A program made the position numbers and the translations under genes. 64,000 nt of DNA from the NCBI GenBank assembly GCA_902727935.1, contig CACVAX010000052.1, positions 1-64,000 on the forward strand. The letters run 5' to 3'. The notes under the pieces were generated by a model, which worked only from the letters and a program-made list of their open reading frames with translations, was not told the origin of the DNA and searched no databases. Shown in pieces: positions 55,617 to 64,000 of this stretch. Source of the stretch: an uncultured Sulfurovum sp. (lineage in GTDB: Bacteria; Campylobacterota; Campylobacteria; Campylobacterales; Sulfurovaceae). Numbering within the stretch: the first letter of the stretch is position 1; every line of letters begins with the position of its first letter.

Positions 55617-56462
55617 ATGAATTTGAAATCTGAATGCCTCTCCTGTTTATTAAATCAATCATTACGTGTTGCTAAAAACCTTAACTTAGATGAACAAACT
55701 TCCAAAAAGATGATGACATTGGCTGCTACCTCCATCGGTGCTTATGGGGAAATTTCTCCTCCTGTAGCAGCTTCAGACTTATATCCAAAATTAGCCTCTT
55801 TTACGGAGAATGAAGATGTTTATAAAGCACTCAAAGCACTTTCTACGCAGGAAGCACTAAAGCTTTTACCTTCGGTAGAAAAAAAGGTAACATCTGTTTC
55901 AGGTGCCATTAAAGCTGCTGTTGCAGGTAATGTGATTGATTTTGCAACACCGAATCATTTTGATTTAAAGAGCGAATTTGAAAAGGTGTTTGAAACAGAT
56001 TTTGCCATTGATGATGAACTTAAGTTTTTAACATTAGTTCAAGGAGCAAAAAAAATTATGATTATTGGTGACAATGTGGGGGAACATGTTTTTGATAAAC
56101 TACTTTTAACGGCTATGGCAAAAACTTATCCTAATATACAACGTTATTATGCAGTCAGAGGACGACCAATTATTAATGATGTGACGCTTGTGGAAGCTAA
56201 AGCACTGGAGATGGAGGCAGTAGCTATTGTGGTGGATTCAGGTGTGCCAACACCAGGATTGGATTATGATCATGCGAGTGAAGCATTTATGAGACTTTAT
56301 AATACTATGGATGTCATCATTGCTAAAGGAATGGGAAATTATGAGTGTTTGGAAGGGGTCAAAGATAAAAGAATTTTTCATCTTTTTAAAGTGAAATGTG
56401 ATGTTGTGGCGAAGGATGTTGGTGAAAAATTAGGTGAACTTATTTTTATGCAAAATAGGTAA
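55617..56462 (+). CDS. DUF89/ARMT1-like metal-dependent phosphatase family protein
   Basis: 281 residues. The N-terminal ECLSCLLNQSLRVAK with two Cys, IIGDNVGEHVFDKLLL near 150-165 and YAVRGRPIINDVT are typical of the prokaryotic DUF89 group, metal-dependent phosphatases of uncertain substrate. GVPTPGLDYDHAS and KGMGNYECLEG close the fold. It is cytoplasmic, and probably deals with damaged phosphometabolites, an inference from the family. Single gene with its own promoter. Confidence 0.87.
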   Translation: MNLKSECLSCLLNQSLRVAKNLNLDEQTSKKMMTLAATSIGAYGEISPPVAASDLYPKLASFTENEDVYKALKALSTQEALKLLPSVEKKVTSVSGAIKAAVAGNVIDFATPNHFDLKSEFEKVFETDFAIDDELKFLTLVQGAKKIMIIGDNVGEHVFDKLLLTAMAKTYPNIQRYYAVRGRPIINDVTLVEAKALEMEAVAIVVDSGVPTPGLDYDHASEAFMRLYNTMDVIIAKGMGNYECLEGVKDKRIFHLFKVKCDVVAKDVGEKLGELIFMQNR

Positions 56463-56608
56463 ATATTTTTTTATTCTATATAAAAATATAATTTTATCTT
56501 ACTTTTATAATAACTTTTTATTATATTAAGTGTAAATTAAGCCAATCAAATATAAAATTTTCTTATCAATTTAAAGTTGAATAATATAACTTTAGAGCAA
56601 GGATAAAG

Positions 56609-57355
56609 ATGAAAAAAGTATTACAAATACTACTTGGCTTACTACTAATATTAGTATTAGCATGGCTTAGTTTTTCAGAGGTTTCTAGTAAAATTAAAAA
56701 TGATTTACTCTCAAAAACAGAAGCAAAACTTAGTGATAAAGGCATCGTGGGAATTAATGCCGAAATAGAAGGTGAGGGTATAGCTTTAACTAGAACAGTG
56801 ATTTTAAGAGGTACAGTAGTCTCTGAAAAAGAAAAAATAGGCATTGCTTCTTTGGTGGAAGAGCTAGAAGGTGTTGCGAGTGTGAACAACCAACTGATTG
56901 TTCAAAAACCAGTTAAGAAAGTTGTCAAAGTGCTGCATCCTGTTGTTAAAAAAACTATTGACCCTGTTGTTGTGGTTGAAAATCTTGAAGGAGAGATAAA
57001 TAAAACAGCTGTTTTGCCCATTAAAGAAGTGACAACAATAGCAGAGCCAGTTAAAGTTGTGAGAGATGTAGCAAAAGAGCATAAACCTAGCAGCGTGAAG
57101 GTTCCACTTGTACCCATGGTTCATCAAGAAATTTCAAAAGTATCAAGCTCTGTTGTTAGTCAAAAAACTTCTAATGTGCCAACGCCTATTGCGATTCAAA
57201 AAGTTTCTAAAGTACCAGTGCCTGTTGTTCCTAAAGAAGTCTCTAAAGTGCCTACTCCCATTGCTGTGATAAAAGCACCAATAGCTGTAGAAGCTGAAAA
57301 ACCAGAAGAGATTAATAAAGAAAATAAAAACATAAAAACGCAAGGAGTTGAATAA
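56609..57355 (+). CDS. Membrane-anchored BON-domain protein with Val/Pro/Lys repeats
   Basis: 248 residues. An N-terminal membrane helix (about 4-20) is followed by a BON-like domain (about 30-100, GVASVNNQLIV at its end). The C-terminal half is an extended low-complexity region of Lys, Val and Pro with a loosely repeated unit (VSKVPTPIA or VSKVPVPVV). It would reach through the periplasm toward the wall or outer membrane. Its stop overlaps the start of the next gene by one base. Confidence 0.68.
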   Translation: MKKVLQILLGLLLILVLAWLSFSEVSSKIKNDLLSKTEAKLSDKGIVGINAEIEGEGIALTRTVILRGTVVSEKEKIGIASLVEELEGVASVNNQLIVQKPVKKVVKVLHPVVKKTIDPVVVVENLEGEINKTAVLPIKEVTTIAEPVKVVRDVAKEHKPSSVKVPLVPMVHQEISKVSSSVVSQKTSNVPTPIAIQKVSKVPVPVVPKEVSKVPTPIAVIKAPIAVEAEKPEEINKENKNIKTQGVE

Positions 57356-57774
57356 TGGGTTATCTATTAGCAGAAATAGTATTATATTTAGTAGGAGCAG
57401 GTCTAATTGGATTTGTATTTGGTTGGATTGTAAGAGGTGGAATGCATAGTGAGTCAGTGGTTATTAAAGAAGAAAAACCTACAGTTGAAGCCTTAGAGAT
57501 AGAGAAAAAAGAAGCTGTTCCTACATTATCAGATGACGATAAACCTTCTTTTTTGAGTGAACCTAAAGAAGAAACCCCAGATAAACTTTCGGAGATAAAA
57601 GGGATTGGTCCTGTATTGGAAAAAAAGTTAAATGCCTTAGGTATTTACTATTTTGAACAGATTACAGCGTGGACACCTAAACAAGAAGAGTGGGTTAGCA
57701 TAACATTAGGTTTTCCTAAAAAAGTTACGCGTGAAGCGTGGGCTAAACAAGCAAAAGAGCTTTTAGAAAAATAG
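57355..57774 (+). CDS. Membrane protein with helix-hairpin-helix-like domain
   Basis: 139 residues. An N-terminal hydrophobic helix (about 5-28), an acidic linker (30-75) and a C-terminal helix-hairpin-helix or SAM-like domain with LSEIKGIGPVLEKKLNALGI near 78-97 and a WTPKQEEWV stretch. The same domain is found in proteins of the predicted 'flap endonuclease-like 5' group, but at this size it may serve protein contacts. Translationally coupled to the BON gene. Confidence 0.65.
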   Translation: MGYLLAEIVLYLVGAGLIGFVFGWIVRGGMHSESVVIKEEKPTVEALEIEKKEAVPTLSDDDKPSFLSEPKEETPDKLSEIKGIGPVLEKKLNALGIYYFEQITAWTPKQEEWVSITLGFPKKVTREAWAKQAKELLEK

Positions 57775-57792
57775 GCTAACTAACATAATAAA

Positions 57793-58920
57793 ATGGCAGA
57801 AAAATTTTCCCTTAAAGATGAACTTTTTAATCCCCAAAAGGTTCATCAAATAGCCTCTGAAATAAAAGAGGTTTATCCTCCTTTTAATCAAGAAAAATTT
57901 GAATATGAAGTTATTACTAAGTTTCCTAAACTCGAACTCAAAGAACGTATAGCCCATATAAGGGATAGGTTAGCAAGATACTTACCTTCGGATTATGTAG
58001 AAGCAATAGGCATTTTACTTAAAGCACTCCCTCCTCAACTTGACCCTAATAAAACAGATGATGATTTTGGAGAATTTATTTATGCTCCTTACAGTGACTT
58101 TGTAGTAACTTTTGGTTGTAATCCTAAACATTTAGATTTTTCATTAGAAGCATTAAAAGAGATGACAAAACGATTTTCTGTGGAGTTTTCAATTCGTGAT
58201 TTTATTAATTATTTTCCAGAAAGAACTTTTGAAATGTTAAAAGTTTGTTCGCTTTCTAATAATTATCATCAACGGCGTTTAGCTTCTGAAGGTTCTCGAC
58301 CTAAATTGCCTTGGGCTAAAAAATTAAATACAGAATATACTAAGGCAATCAGTTTACTTGATAATCTTTATATGGATAAGACACGTTATGTGACCCGTTC
58401 GGTCGCCAATCATCTTAATGATATTTCTAAAATAGACGCTTCTTTGGTGATTGAGACTTTAACGCGTTGGAAGAATACGAATAAACAAAATGAGAAAGAG
58501 ATGCATTTTATATTTTCTCATGCTTTACGAAGCTTGGTTAAGGAGGGAAATGCTGAAGCATTACAACTGTTGGGGTATACTAAAAATCCTGCCATTGAAG
58601 TTCAAAACTTTCAAATAGTTAAGTCGATTGTTAAGGTAGGGGAGGCGTTGTTTTTTTCTTTTGAAATAGAAGCTCAAAAGGAGGAAGCTTTAATGGTTGA
58701 CTATCTACTCTATTTTAGAACCAAAGCTGGAAAGCTTAAGCCTAAAGTACATAAGCTTAAAAAGCTAACCGTTCAAAAAGAAAAATTGCTAAGTATCAGT
58801 AAAAAACATTTATTTAAAGCCAATATGACAACGCGAAAATTATATGCTGGAGAGCATAAGTTAGCCCTTCAGATTAATGGAAAGATTTATAAAACATATA
58901 GTTTTGATTTGAATATTTAG
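57793..58920 (+). CDS. DNA alkylation repair protein, AlkD-like HEAT-repeat family
   Basis: 375 residues, longer than minimal AlkD because of a C-terminal beta domain. The N-terminal 230 residues are helical repeats with AHIRDRLARYLPSDY and later DKTRYVTRSVANHLNDISK, the recognisable AlkD/AlkC-type pattern. It would bind alkylated DNA; catalytic residues cannot be confirmed. Its stop overlaps the tonB stop by 4 bp on the opposite strand. Confidence 0.8.
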   Translation: MAEKFSLKDELFNPQKVHQIASEIKEVYPPFNQEKFEYEVITKFPKLELKERIAHIRDRLARYLPSDYVEAIGILLKALPPQLDPNKTDDDFGEFIYAPYSDFVVTFGCNPKHLDFSLEALKEMTKRFSVEFSIRDFINYFPERTFEMLKVCSLSNNYHQRRLASEGSRPKLPWAKKLNTEYTKAISLLDNLYMDKTRYVTRSVANHLNDISKIDASLVIETLTRWKNTNKQNEKEMHFIFSHALRSLVKEGNAEALQLLGYTKNPAIEVQNFQIVKSIVKVGEALFFSFEIEAQKEEALMVDYLLYFRTKAGKLKPKVHKLKKLTVQKEKLLSISKKHLFKANMTTRKLYAGEHKLALQINGKIYKTYSFDLNI

Positions 58921-59795
58921 CGAATATTAAAATGTAAGACTACTGAAACATTTAAAATAGGAAGTTCAGACCTCACATTCTGTGGAATAGCCATTGGAAA
59001 AGTATTTTGTAAGGTCTTTTTAATACTTTTTTGAAAAATAGATTTTCCATTAATAAAACGAATATTACTCACTTGTCCACTTCTTGTAATATCAAATCGT
59101 ACTTTAACTGAACCTTCAATATGTCTTCTTTTAGCAATTTTTGGGTACTTTTTATTAGCCATAATTTGAGAACGAACATTTTGTAAAAAGGCTTTTTTAT
59201 GTCTATCATCTTTTACTGGTGCCACTGGAGAAGGTGGAGGTGGAACTTGTTTTGGAGCTTGGACTACTGGTCGTGCGATGGGTATTGGTTCTCGATAGAC
59301 TGGTTCGTTATATACAGGCGCTGGAGCGATAACAGCTTGTGGTATAACTTTTTTAACCACTTGTTTTTTGACCACTTCTTTTTTTATAATTGGTTTTTTG
59401 ACAATTGGTTTTTTAATAACTTTTTTCTTGACAACTTTCTTTTTAATAACCTTCTTTTTTACGATAGGTTTCTTTTTGACTACTTTTTTCTTAATAACTT
59501 TTTTGGGTTTAGGCTTGACAATTTTTTTGATCACAGGTTTAGGTTTTACAACAGGGGTGGGCTTAACAATTTTTTTGGGTGCTTGTGGTTTGGGTACAAC
59601 TACAGGAGGTAGAGGAGGTACTATTTTAGGGGGAATAATTTTTGGTGGAGGCGTGATAATAGCTACTTTGATTACTTTTTGAGCTTTTGGTTTTCGTACT
59701 TTTTCTATGTTGCTCAATGAGAGAAAAGCAACATAAAAAAGTACAAAACTTAGACTACTGATAAAAAAAGCATAAATATGGCGTGATTCAATCAT
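58917..59795 (-). CDS. tonB: TonB energy-transducing protein
   Basis: 292 residues. A single N-terminal membrane helix (about 8-28), a long Lys/Pro/Val-rich spacer (about 45-190), and a C-terminal TonB domain with KYPKIAKRRHIEGSVKVRFDI and later a NVSVVLHFNI end. It transmits the proton-driven ExbBD movement to outer-membrane receptors. The spacer is unusually rich in KKxVVKK-type units. Last gene of exbB-exbD-tonB; overlaps exbD by 4 bp. Confidence 0.93.
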   Translation of the reverse strand: MIESRHIYAFFISSLSFVLFYVAFLSLSNIEKVRKPKAQKVIKVAIITPPPKIIPPKIVPPLPPVVVPKPQAPKKIVKPTPVVKPKPVIKKIVKPKPKKVIKKKVVKKKPIVKKKVIKKKVVKKKVIKKPIVKKPIIKKEVVKKQVVKKVIPQAVIAPAPVYNEPVYREPIPIARPVVQAPKQVPPPPSPVAPVKDDRHKKAFLQNVRSQIMANKKYPKIAKRRHIEGSVKVRFDITRSGQVSNIRFINGKSIFQKSIKKTLQNTFPMAIPQNVRSELPILNVSVVLHFNIR

Positions 59796-60172
59796 TTTTT
59801 AGTAATAATCCCTAAGTTTTCATATTCATTTTCCTTCAAAATATCTAAGATAAATACAAAATTATCAAACTTAGCATTTTTATCTGAATAGAGATGAATA
59901 GGATGCTTTTTATCATGGCTTAAAAGCCGTTTTTCCACTTCATCTTGGCTGACTTGTTCTTTGTCAAAAAAGATATCACCATTCTCTTTGATGGAAATTT
60001 TGAGTTCTTTTTTAGGTTGCTCTTCTATTTTACTAGAACCTGTGGGTAAATCCAATTTAATTAAACCTGTTTGTATAAATGAAGCTGTGGTTAAAACAAT
60101 GACCAAAAGTACCAACATAATGTCAATGAATGGTACAACATTGATGTTGTCAAACTTTGCAGAACGTCGCAT
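59792..60172 (-). CDS. exbD: Biopolymer transport protein ExbD
   Basis: 126 residues from ATG 60172, which overlaps the exbB stop by one base; an upstream GTG/TTG-type start is less likely. NVVPFIDIMLVLLVIVLTTA carries the conserved membrane Asp that transmits the proton. The rest is the periplasmic domain. Works with ExbB and TonB in the inner membrane. Confidence 0.93.
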   Translation of the reverse strand: MRRSAKFDNINVVPFIDIMLVLLVIVLTTASFIQTGLIKLDLPTGSSKIEEQPKKELKISIKENGDIFFDKEQVSQDEVEKRLLSHDKKHPIHLYSDKNAKFDNFVFILDILKENEYENLGIITKK

Positions 60173-60606
60173 TAGTTCTCCTTTTGGTGAATAATCCACT
60201 TGTTAATAAGCACTTCGACTTTTCTGTTTAAATGGTTGTAGAAGAAAATGGCAGGAATGGCTACGAGTAGACCCATGGCTGTTGCTTTGAGTGCAAGGGC
60301 AAGAGATGTCATGATGTTTTGCACATCCATTTGGGCTGTTTGTCCCATGCTATAAAAGGTGATGATAATTCCAAGAACGGTTCCTAATAATCCAATATAA
60401 GGAGCATTTGCCCCAAAACTAGAAATAATAGAGAGGTTATTAGTGACATCTATTTCTAATGCTTCTACAGTTTTGTACTGTTTTACATTTATTTTTCGGT
60501 AAAAGAGAAGTCGTTCAATCCAAAAAAAGAGTGTTAAAAAACTCATAAATGCTAAAAGCCCTAATACTCCGTAGTCCACGATTTCACTAAGTAGTTCGAT
60601 GTTCAT
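60172..60606 (-). CDS. exbB: Biopolymer transport protein ExbB
   Basis: 144 residues with three membrane helices (one near the N-terminus, two around 75-130). APYIGLLGTVLGIIITFYSM and ALKATAMGLLVAIPAIFFYN are diagnostic of the MotA/ExbB family. Short form, as found in Campylobacterota. First gene of the exbB-exbD-tonB operon. Confidence 0.94.
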   Translation of the reverse strand: MNIELLSEIVDYGVLGLLAFMSFLTLFFWIERLLFYRKINVKQYKTVEALEIDVTNNLSIISSFGANAPYIGLLGTVLGIIITFYSMGQTAQMDVQNIMTSLALALKATAMGLLVAIPAIFFYNHLNRKVEVLINKWIIHQKEN

Positions 60607-60686
60607 TGTTTTCCCTCATTATTTTTACTAATGAGTATTATAATGTAAAAAGATGAGAGGTAAATGAGTTTTATTTAAAAATAGAG

Positions 60687-60716
60687 AACAAAGGGACTAA
60701 AAGTGCGTTCTTTGTT
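60687..60716 (-). terminator. Probable terminator of the mqnA-waaC-lpxL-like operon
   Basis: A 7-bp stem (60687-60693 with 60710-60716) with extra inner pairs, followed on the minus strand by CTCTATTTTT. It lies just after the last gene's stop at 60728. Confidence 0.5.
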
Positions 60717-60727
60717 GTTGACTTTTT

Positions 60728-61627
60728 CTATTTATTATAGAGTTCTTTATAAAATTCTTTCCAACGTTTGTGTTGCCAAAACCATTGTGCTGGTTGTGTT
60801 CGAATAACCTCTTCTAAAATTTTGGCTTGAGACTCGGTCATGGTCTTTAAGTCATCTTCTTGATTGTCTGTTTTTAAACTTTTAATAGGAGGATGGATGG
60901 TTACGGTATAGTTTTGGTAGTCATCTGTTGAGATATAGGCTGGAACAAGATCAATACCAAATTTTCGAGACAAAATAGAAGCTAAAGGAGTATGGGTCAC
61001 TTTATGATTAAAAAAATTCACATCAATGGATTGTGATTGAGTGAGATGTTGGTCTGTAAGAATACCCACTATCTTTTTTTGACCAATAGCACGAATACAC
61101 CCCTTCATTGCTCCTTTTTTATAGACCATTTCTACATTAAAGCGTTCACGATTTCTGATAAGCAGGTCGTCCATAACTTTAGAATCGAGTTCTCTTCCTA
61201 CACCGACTAAAGTTAAGTCAAAATAGATGGCGATGGATTGTGAAAGAAGTTCCCAGTTTCCGTAGTGACCTGTGACTAAAATAAACTGTTGATTCTCTTT
61301 TTGATAGGCTTTAATAATCTCTTCATTTTTAAAACTAACATTTTTAATGACCTCTTTTTTATTCATTTTATCACGATAAATAATACCAAAAGTTGTATCT
61401 ATGAGATTTACAAAAGCTTCAATACCAATACGTTTTTTCTCTTTTTCAGAGAGTTGTTTCTCAAAAGCTAAATCAAGGTTGGTATGGATAATTAAACGAT
61501 GCTTTTTACTTACCATATAGGCAAACCAAGCAAGTGAACGCATTAGTTTAATGGTGATTTTTCTAGGTAAGACAGTCAAAATAAAGCCAAAGGTTTTATA
61601 GAGTCCAAGATAAAAGTAATCAAGCAT
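60728..61627 (-). CDS. Lipid A biosynthesis lauroyl-type acyltransferase
   Basis: 299 residues, one N-terminal membrane helix. VTGHYGNWELLSQSI has the H-x4-D/E catalytic motif of LpxL/HtrB-type enzymes, and GILTDQHLTQSQSIDVNFFN plus QWFWQHKRWK near the end are typical. It adds a secondary acyl chain to lipid A on the cytoplasmic face. Overlaps waaC by 8 bp. Confidence 0.9.
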   Translation of the reverse strand: MLDYFYLGLYKTFGFILTVLPRKITIKLMRSLAWFAYMVSKKHRLIIHTNLDLAFEKQLSEKEKKRIGIEAFVNLIDTTFGIIYRDKMNKKEVIKNVSFKNEEIIKAYQKENQQFILVTGHYGNWELLSQSIAIYFDLTLVGVGRELDSKVMDDLLIRNRERFNVEMVYKKGAMKGCIRAIGQKKIVGILTDQHLTQSQSIDVNFFNHKVTHTPLASILSRKFGIDLVPAYISTDDYQNYTVTIHPPIKSLKTDNQEDDLKTMTESQAKILEEVIRTQPAQWFWQHKRWKEFYKELYNK

Positions 61628-62618
61628 TTAAAAGTTCCTTTGCTAATTCTATAATGCTATTGGGATCTATTTCTTGAATAGAGAAGTCATTTTTATCCAA
61701 CTTTAAAGGATTCACTTTAGTCTTTGATTTTAGGACTTGATTAATAGGGGTAATATAAGTATTACGATATTCAGGAGTATTTCCAAAGAGGGTGATGGAG
61801 GGAACATTTAATGCCCATGCCATATGAGTAGGTCCTGTATCTCCTCCAATCACAAGTTTTGACTTAGCAATAACATGTTTGAGTTCATCTAAGTTTAGTT
61901 TTGGACAAGCAATGACATTATTAGCTTTTCTTGCAAGATATTCTGCTACTTCTTTTTCATAGTCATTTGCCCAAATAACAAATACTTTTTCATTTATGTT
62001 TTGTACTACTTTTAGAAATTTTTCTTTAGGATAAATCTTATTTTTAACAGAAGCCCCCACGACTAATAAGAGATAATTTTTTATTGTATCTATTTCCATG
62101 AGAAGGTTTTGGGAAGTTTTAAAATAAAGAAAGGCTTCTTTATTTAAGATTTGTTCTTTACTCACAGATATAGCTAAAGGTTCACAGAGAACTTTGATAT
62201 TTCGTTCTATGGCATTTTTTTCATAGGCTATTGCTATTTTTTCATCATAAAAATAAGAGGAGACACCTTCACGAATAGACGCTTTAGAAAAACCAATAAC
62301 TTTTTTTCCTAATAATTTAGAAGTAATGGCAGATTTTAAAAGTCCTTGGGCATCAATGACTAGGTCATAATTATTTTTAGCGTAGGTGTTTATTTTTTTT
62401 ACTTCAGTAAAAAGTGCCATTTTGTTTTTTTTGATGGCTTTTAGATTTAAGGCTAAGATATTGTCAATATGAGGATTATGTGCTAACACTTGTGCAAAAC
62501 CTTGTTCCACAATCCAGTCTATTTGAATCTCTGGTTTGGCTTGTTTGATAAATTGAACTGCGATCATAGCATGGATAATATCTCCCATGGCAGAGAGTTT
62601 TACAATGGCAATTTTCAT
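61620..62618 (-). CDS. waaC: Lipopolysaccharide heptosyltransferase I
   Basis: 332 residues, GT9 family. VKLSAMGDIIHAMIAVQFI at the start, DLVIDAQGLLKSAITSKLLG near 85-105 and SKLVIGGDTGPTHMAWALNVPSI near 245-267 are characteristic. It adds the first heptose to Kdo on the inner core. Sits between mqnA and the acyltransferase gene, as in many Campylobacterota. Confidence 0.92.
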   Translation of the reverse strand: MKIAIVKLSAMGDIIHAMIAVQFIKQAKPEIQIDWIVEQGFAQVLAHNPHIDNILALNLKAIKKNKMALFTEVKKINTYAKNNYDLVIDAQGLLKSAITSKLLGKKVIGFSKASIREGVSSYFYDEKIAIAYEKNAIERNIKVLCEPLAISVSKEQILNKEAFLYFKTSQNLLMEIDTIKNYLLLVVGASVKNKIYPKEKFLKVVQNINEKVFVIWANDYEKEVAEYLARKANNVIACPKLNLDELKHVIAKSKLVIGGDTGPTHMAWALNVPSITLFGNTPEYRNTYITPINQVLKSKTKVNPLKLDKNDFSIQEIDPNSIIELAKELLNA

Positions 62619-62626
62619 GGTAAACC

Positions 62627-63274
62627 TTATATGTTTTTACTTTTTTTTAAAAATAGCTTTAGAGACTTTTTAGATTTATGGTTCATATTATACTCAATGT
62701 GTTTTAAATACCATGTAAGTTGAGCAGGTGTAATATCTCTTTTTTGGGCTTCCCATTTTAAAATGTATTGGGGTATTTTAATTGGTTTTTTTATAAAATT
62801 TTTTGCGACTTTTTGTATGAATTTTTCATGCGACGTAAAACAGAGTCTTCCAAAAACAAAAGGAAGCCCTGTTTCTTGATACCACGCTGTTGCGAGATCA
62901 ATGCCTTGACCTCCTTCTAAATAATATTTTAAGGCTTTATCGCCAATAAGTACTTCTCCTTGAAGATTTAAAACTTTGGCCAAAGCATTGGAACTTTCTG
63001 ACTCTTTGTCTGGTTTATTTTTACCCTCTCGTAACAAAACAGAATAAACAGCTTTATTGCCAATAATACCTAGATTGGTACAATTATAAGAAGTTGATGT
63101 AATACTGGAGATAAATCCTGCATCAATTTCACGCTTTTTAAGGGCTTTGTTGATTTGACTCGGAACATTTTTTCGGTAAGCCATGCCCATTTTCATACCA
63201 GAATGTTGGATATAGCGTTTCATAAAAACTTGAAAAGGTAAAAGATTGAGGTAGCTAATTGAGCCAAATATCAC
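62627..63274 (-). CDS. mqnA: MqnA-family protein, futalosine menaquinone pathway
   Basis: 215 residues. FGSISYLNLLPF at the start, IDAGFISSITS near 50-60 and VLIGDKALKYYL followed by DLATAWYQETGLPFVFG match MqnA (chorismate dehydratase), which starts menaquinone synthesis from chorismate in Campylobacterota. It is shorter than many MqnA proteins (about 250-290), so some loops are missing. First gene of the mqnA-waaC-acyltransferase operon; divergent from moaD. Confidence 0.82.
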   Translation of the reverse strand: MIFGSISYLNLLPFQVFMKRYIQHSGMKMGMAYRKNVPSQINKALKKREIDAGFISSITSTSYNCTNLGIIGNKAVYSVLLREGKNKPDKESESSNALAKVLNLQGEVLIGDKALKYYLEGGQGIDLATAWYQETGLPFVFGRLCFTSHEKFIQKVAKNFIKKPIKIPQYILKWEAQKRDITPAQLTWYLKHIEYNMNHKSKKSLKLFLKKSKNI

Positions 63275-63407
63275 AGTTATTTCCCTAGAATAGTAATTTA
63301 AGCATGATTATATCAAACAACTTTTATAATCACCTAACTTCGCTTTTTACTCTATTTTTATAGTAAATAAAAAGTTTTTAAACTAAGAGGTAAGGGAGAA
63401 TACTCGT

Positions 63408-63629
63408 ATGATAAAAGTAGAATTTTTAGGTCCAATGGCACAAGAAGTTATTGAGCTAGAGGCTCAAACTTTGGCTGATGTGGCAACCCAATTACAAAAC
63501 ATTGAGTCGGTAGCTCCTTGGCTAGAAAAGTGTGCTGTGGCTGTTAATGATGAGATGACGGCAAATCTTGGTATGACATTAAAAGATGGCGATAGGGTTT
63601 CAATCTTACCTCCTGTATGTGGTGGATAG
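63408..63629 (+). CDS. moaD: Molybdopterin synthase small subunit
   Basis: 73 residues, ubiquitin-like, ending PPVCGG with the C-terminal Gly-Gly that becomes the thiocarboxylate. VKDGDRVSILPPVCGG-type ending is the family signature. It supplies sulfur for molybdopterin. Its end overlaps moaE by a few bases. Confidence 0.94.
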   Translation: MIKVEFLGPMAQEVIELEAQTLADVATQLQNIESVAPWLEKCAVAVNDEMTANLGMTLKDGDRVSILPPVCGG

Positions 63630-64000
63630 TTTGGAGTTGTATCAAGGGTCATTAGAAGTAGAGCGTATTTTTACGAAGTGGCTAGAGGAAGAAGCTGATT
63701 CTAATTATGGAGCGTATATCCCTTTTATAGGAACTATTCGTGCTGAAGATGAGATTGAGGCGTTGAGTTTTGATATTTATGAGCCTGTTTTGCAAAAATG
63801 GTTTAGTGATTGGGAAGAAAAAGCTGCTCAACGAGGAGCAAAGGTGAAGATGGCACATGCCATTGGGGATGTACCTGTGCATACTTCTTCGTATATTTCG
63901 GCTGTATTTTCACCTAAAAGACGGGTGGCTTTAGAGCTTATTGATGAGTTTGTAGAGGACTTTAAAGCCAATGCACCCATTTGGAAATATGATGTAAAAG
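63622..64000 (+). CDS. moaE: Molybdopterin synthase large subunit, 5' part
   Basis: Runs past the window end. The readable part includes YIPFIGTIRAE (near 31-41), EALSFDIYEPVLQKW, HAIGDVPVHTSSYISAVFSPKR and the helix after it. It binds MoaD and makes the dithiolene of molybdopterin. GTG at 63622 overlaps the moaD stop; TTG at 63631 is an alternative. Confidence 0.88.
   Translation, partial: MDSLELYQGSLEVERIFTKWLEEEADSNYGAYIPFIGTIRAEDEIEALSFDIYEPVLQKWFSDWEEKAAQRGAKVKMAHAIGDVPVHTSSYISAVFSPKRRVALELIDEFVEDFKANAPIWKYDVK

Noticed and set aside
59199-59682. Long plus-strand frames rich in Phe and Trp or Thr opposite tonB
   Set aside because: They are antisense to the Lys/Pro-rich TonB spacer, whose codon bias keeps the other frames open.

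Overview
The window is AT-rich DNA from a bacterium of the phylum Campylobacterota (the former Epsilonproteobacteria), most like a Sulfurovum or Sulfurimonas relative. Three things point there: the complex I locus carries a cysteine-free NuoE-position protein and no NuoF; an MqnA-type protein of the futalosine menaquinone pathway is present; and mqnA, waaC and a lipid A acyltransferase form one operon. The phylum call is an inference from gene content and the genus is a guess.

Positions 1-16,300 are accessory and visibly decaying. They hold an ISAs1-type transposase remnant broken by a 47-bp tandem duplication, an unknown membrane protein gene carrying short DNA repeats, a half-length membrane-anchored kinase-like protein, a TRIC-type channel, a GIY-YIG protein with a membrane tail, leuA, a DUF4143 ATPase under a large inverted repeat, and a RelB/YafQ-type toxin-antitoxin pair in which both genes are broken. 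Next come a long structured RNA resembling RNase P RNA (minus strand), a DNA cytosine-5 methyltransferase locus with a candidate endonuclease, a DUF6471 regulator and an HNH nuclease remnant, then a three-gene peptidoglycan-degradation operon and a DMP19-family gene.

Positions 16,313-33,735 hold the proton-pumping NADH dehydrogenase (complex I) genes nuoA-D, nuoE-like, then nuoG-N. A 4.1-kb segment splits the set after its own terminator. It carries a retropepsin-like protease, an MscS channel and a thioredoxin-reductase-like flavoprotein. NuoF is absent, so electron entry into this complex I is probably not by the classical NADH module.

Positions 33,959-55,442 form an exopolysaccharide or surface-glycan locus. 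It contains glycosyltransferases, an EpsG-type polymerase, two Wzx flippases, methyltransferases, two asparagine-synthase-like amidotransferases (one without the catalytic cysteine), a Wzc-type chain-length kinase lacking a tyrosine tail, and two paralogous secreted proteins built from repeated beta domains. Two genes on the minus strand here seem to lack a canonical start codon.

Positions 55,617-64,000 hold a DUF89/ARMT1-like gene, a BON-domain protein, a helix-hairpin-helix membrane protein, an AlkD-like gene, exbB-exbD-tonB, the mqnA-waaC-lpxL-like operon, moaD and the 5' part of moaE, which runs off the end of the window. I found no tRNA, 5S, 16S or 23S gene and no CRISPR array.
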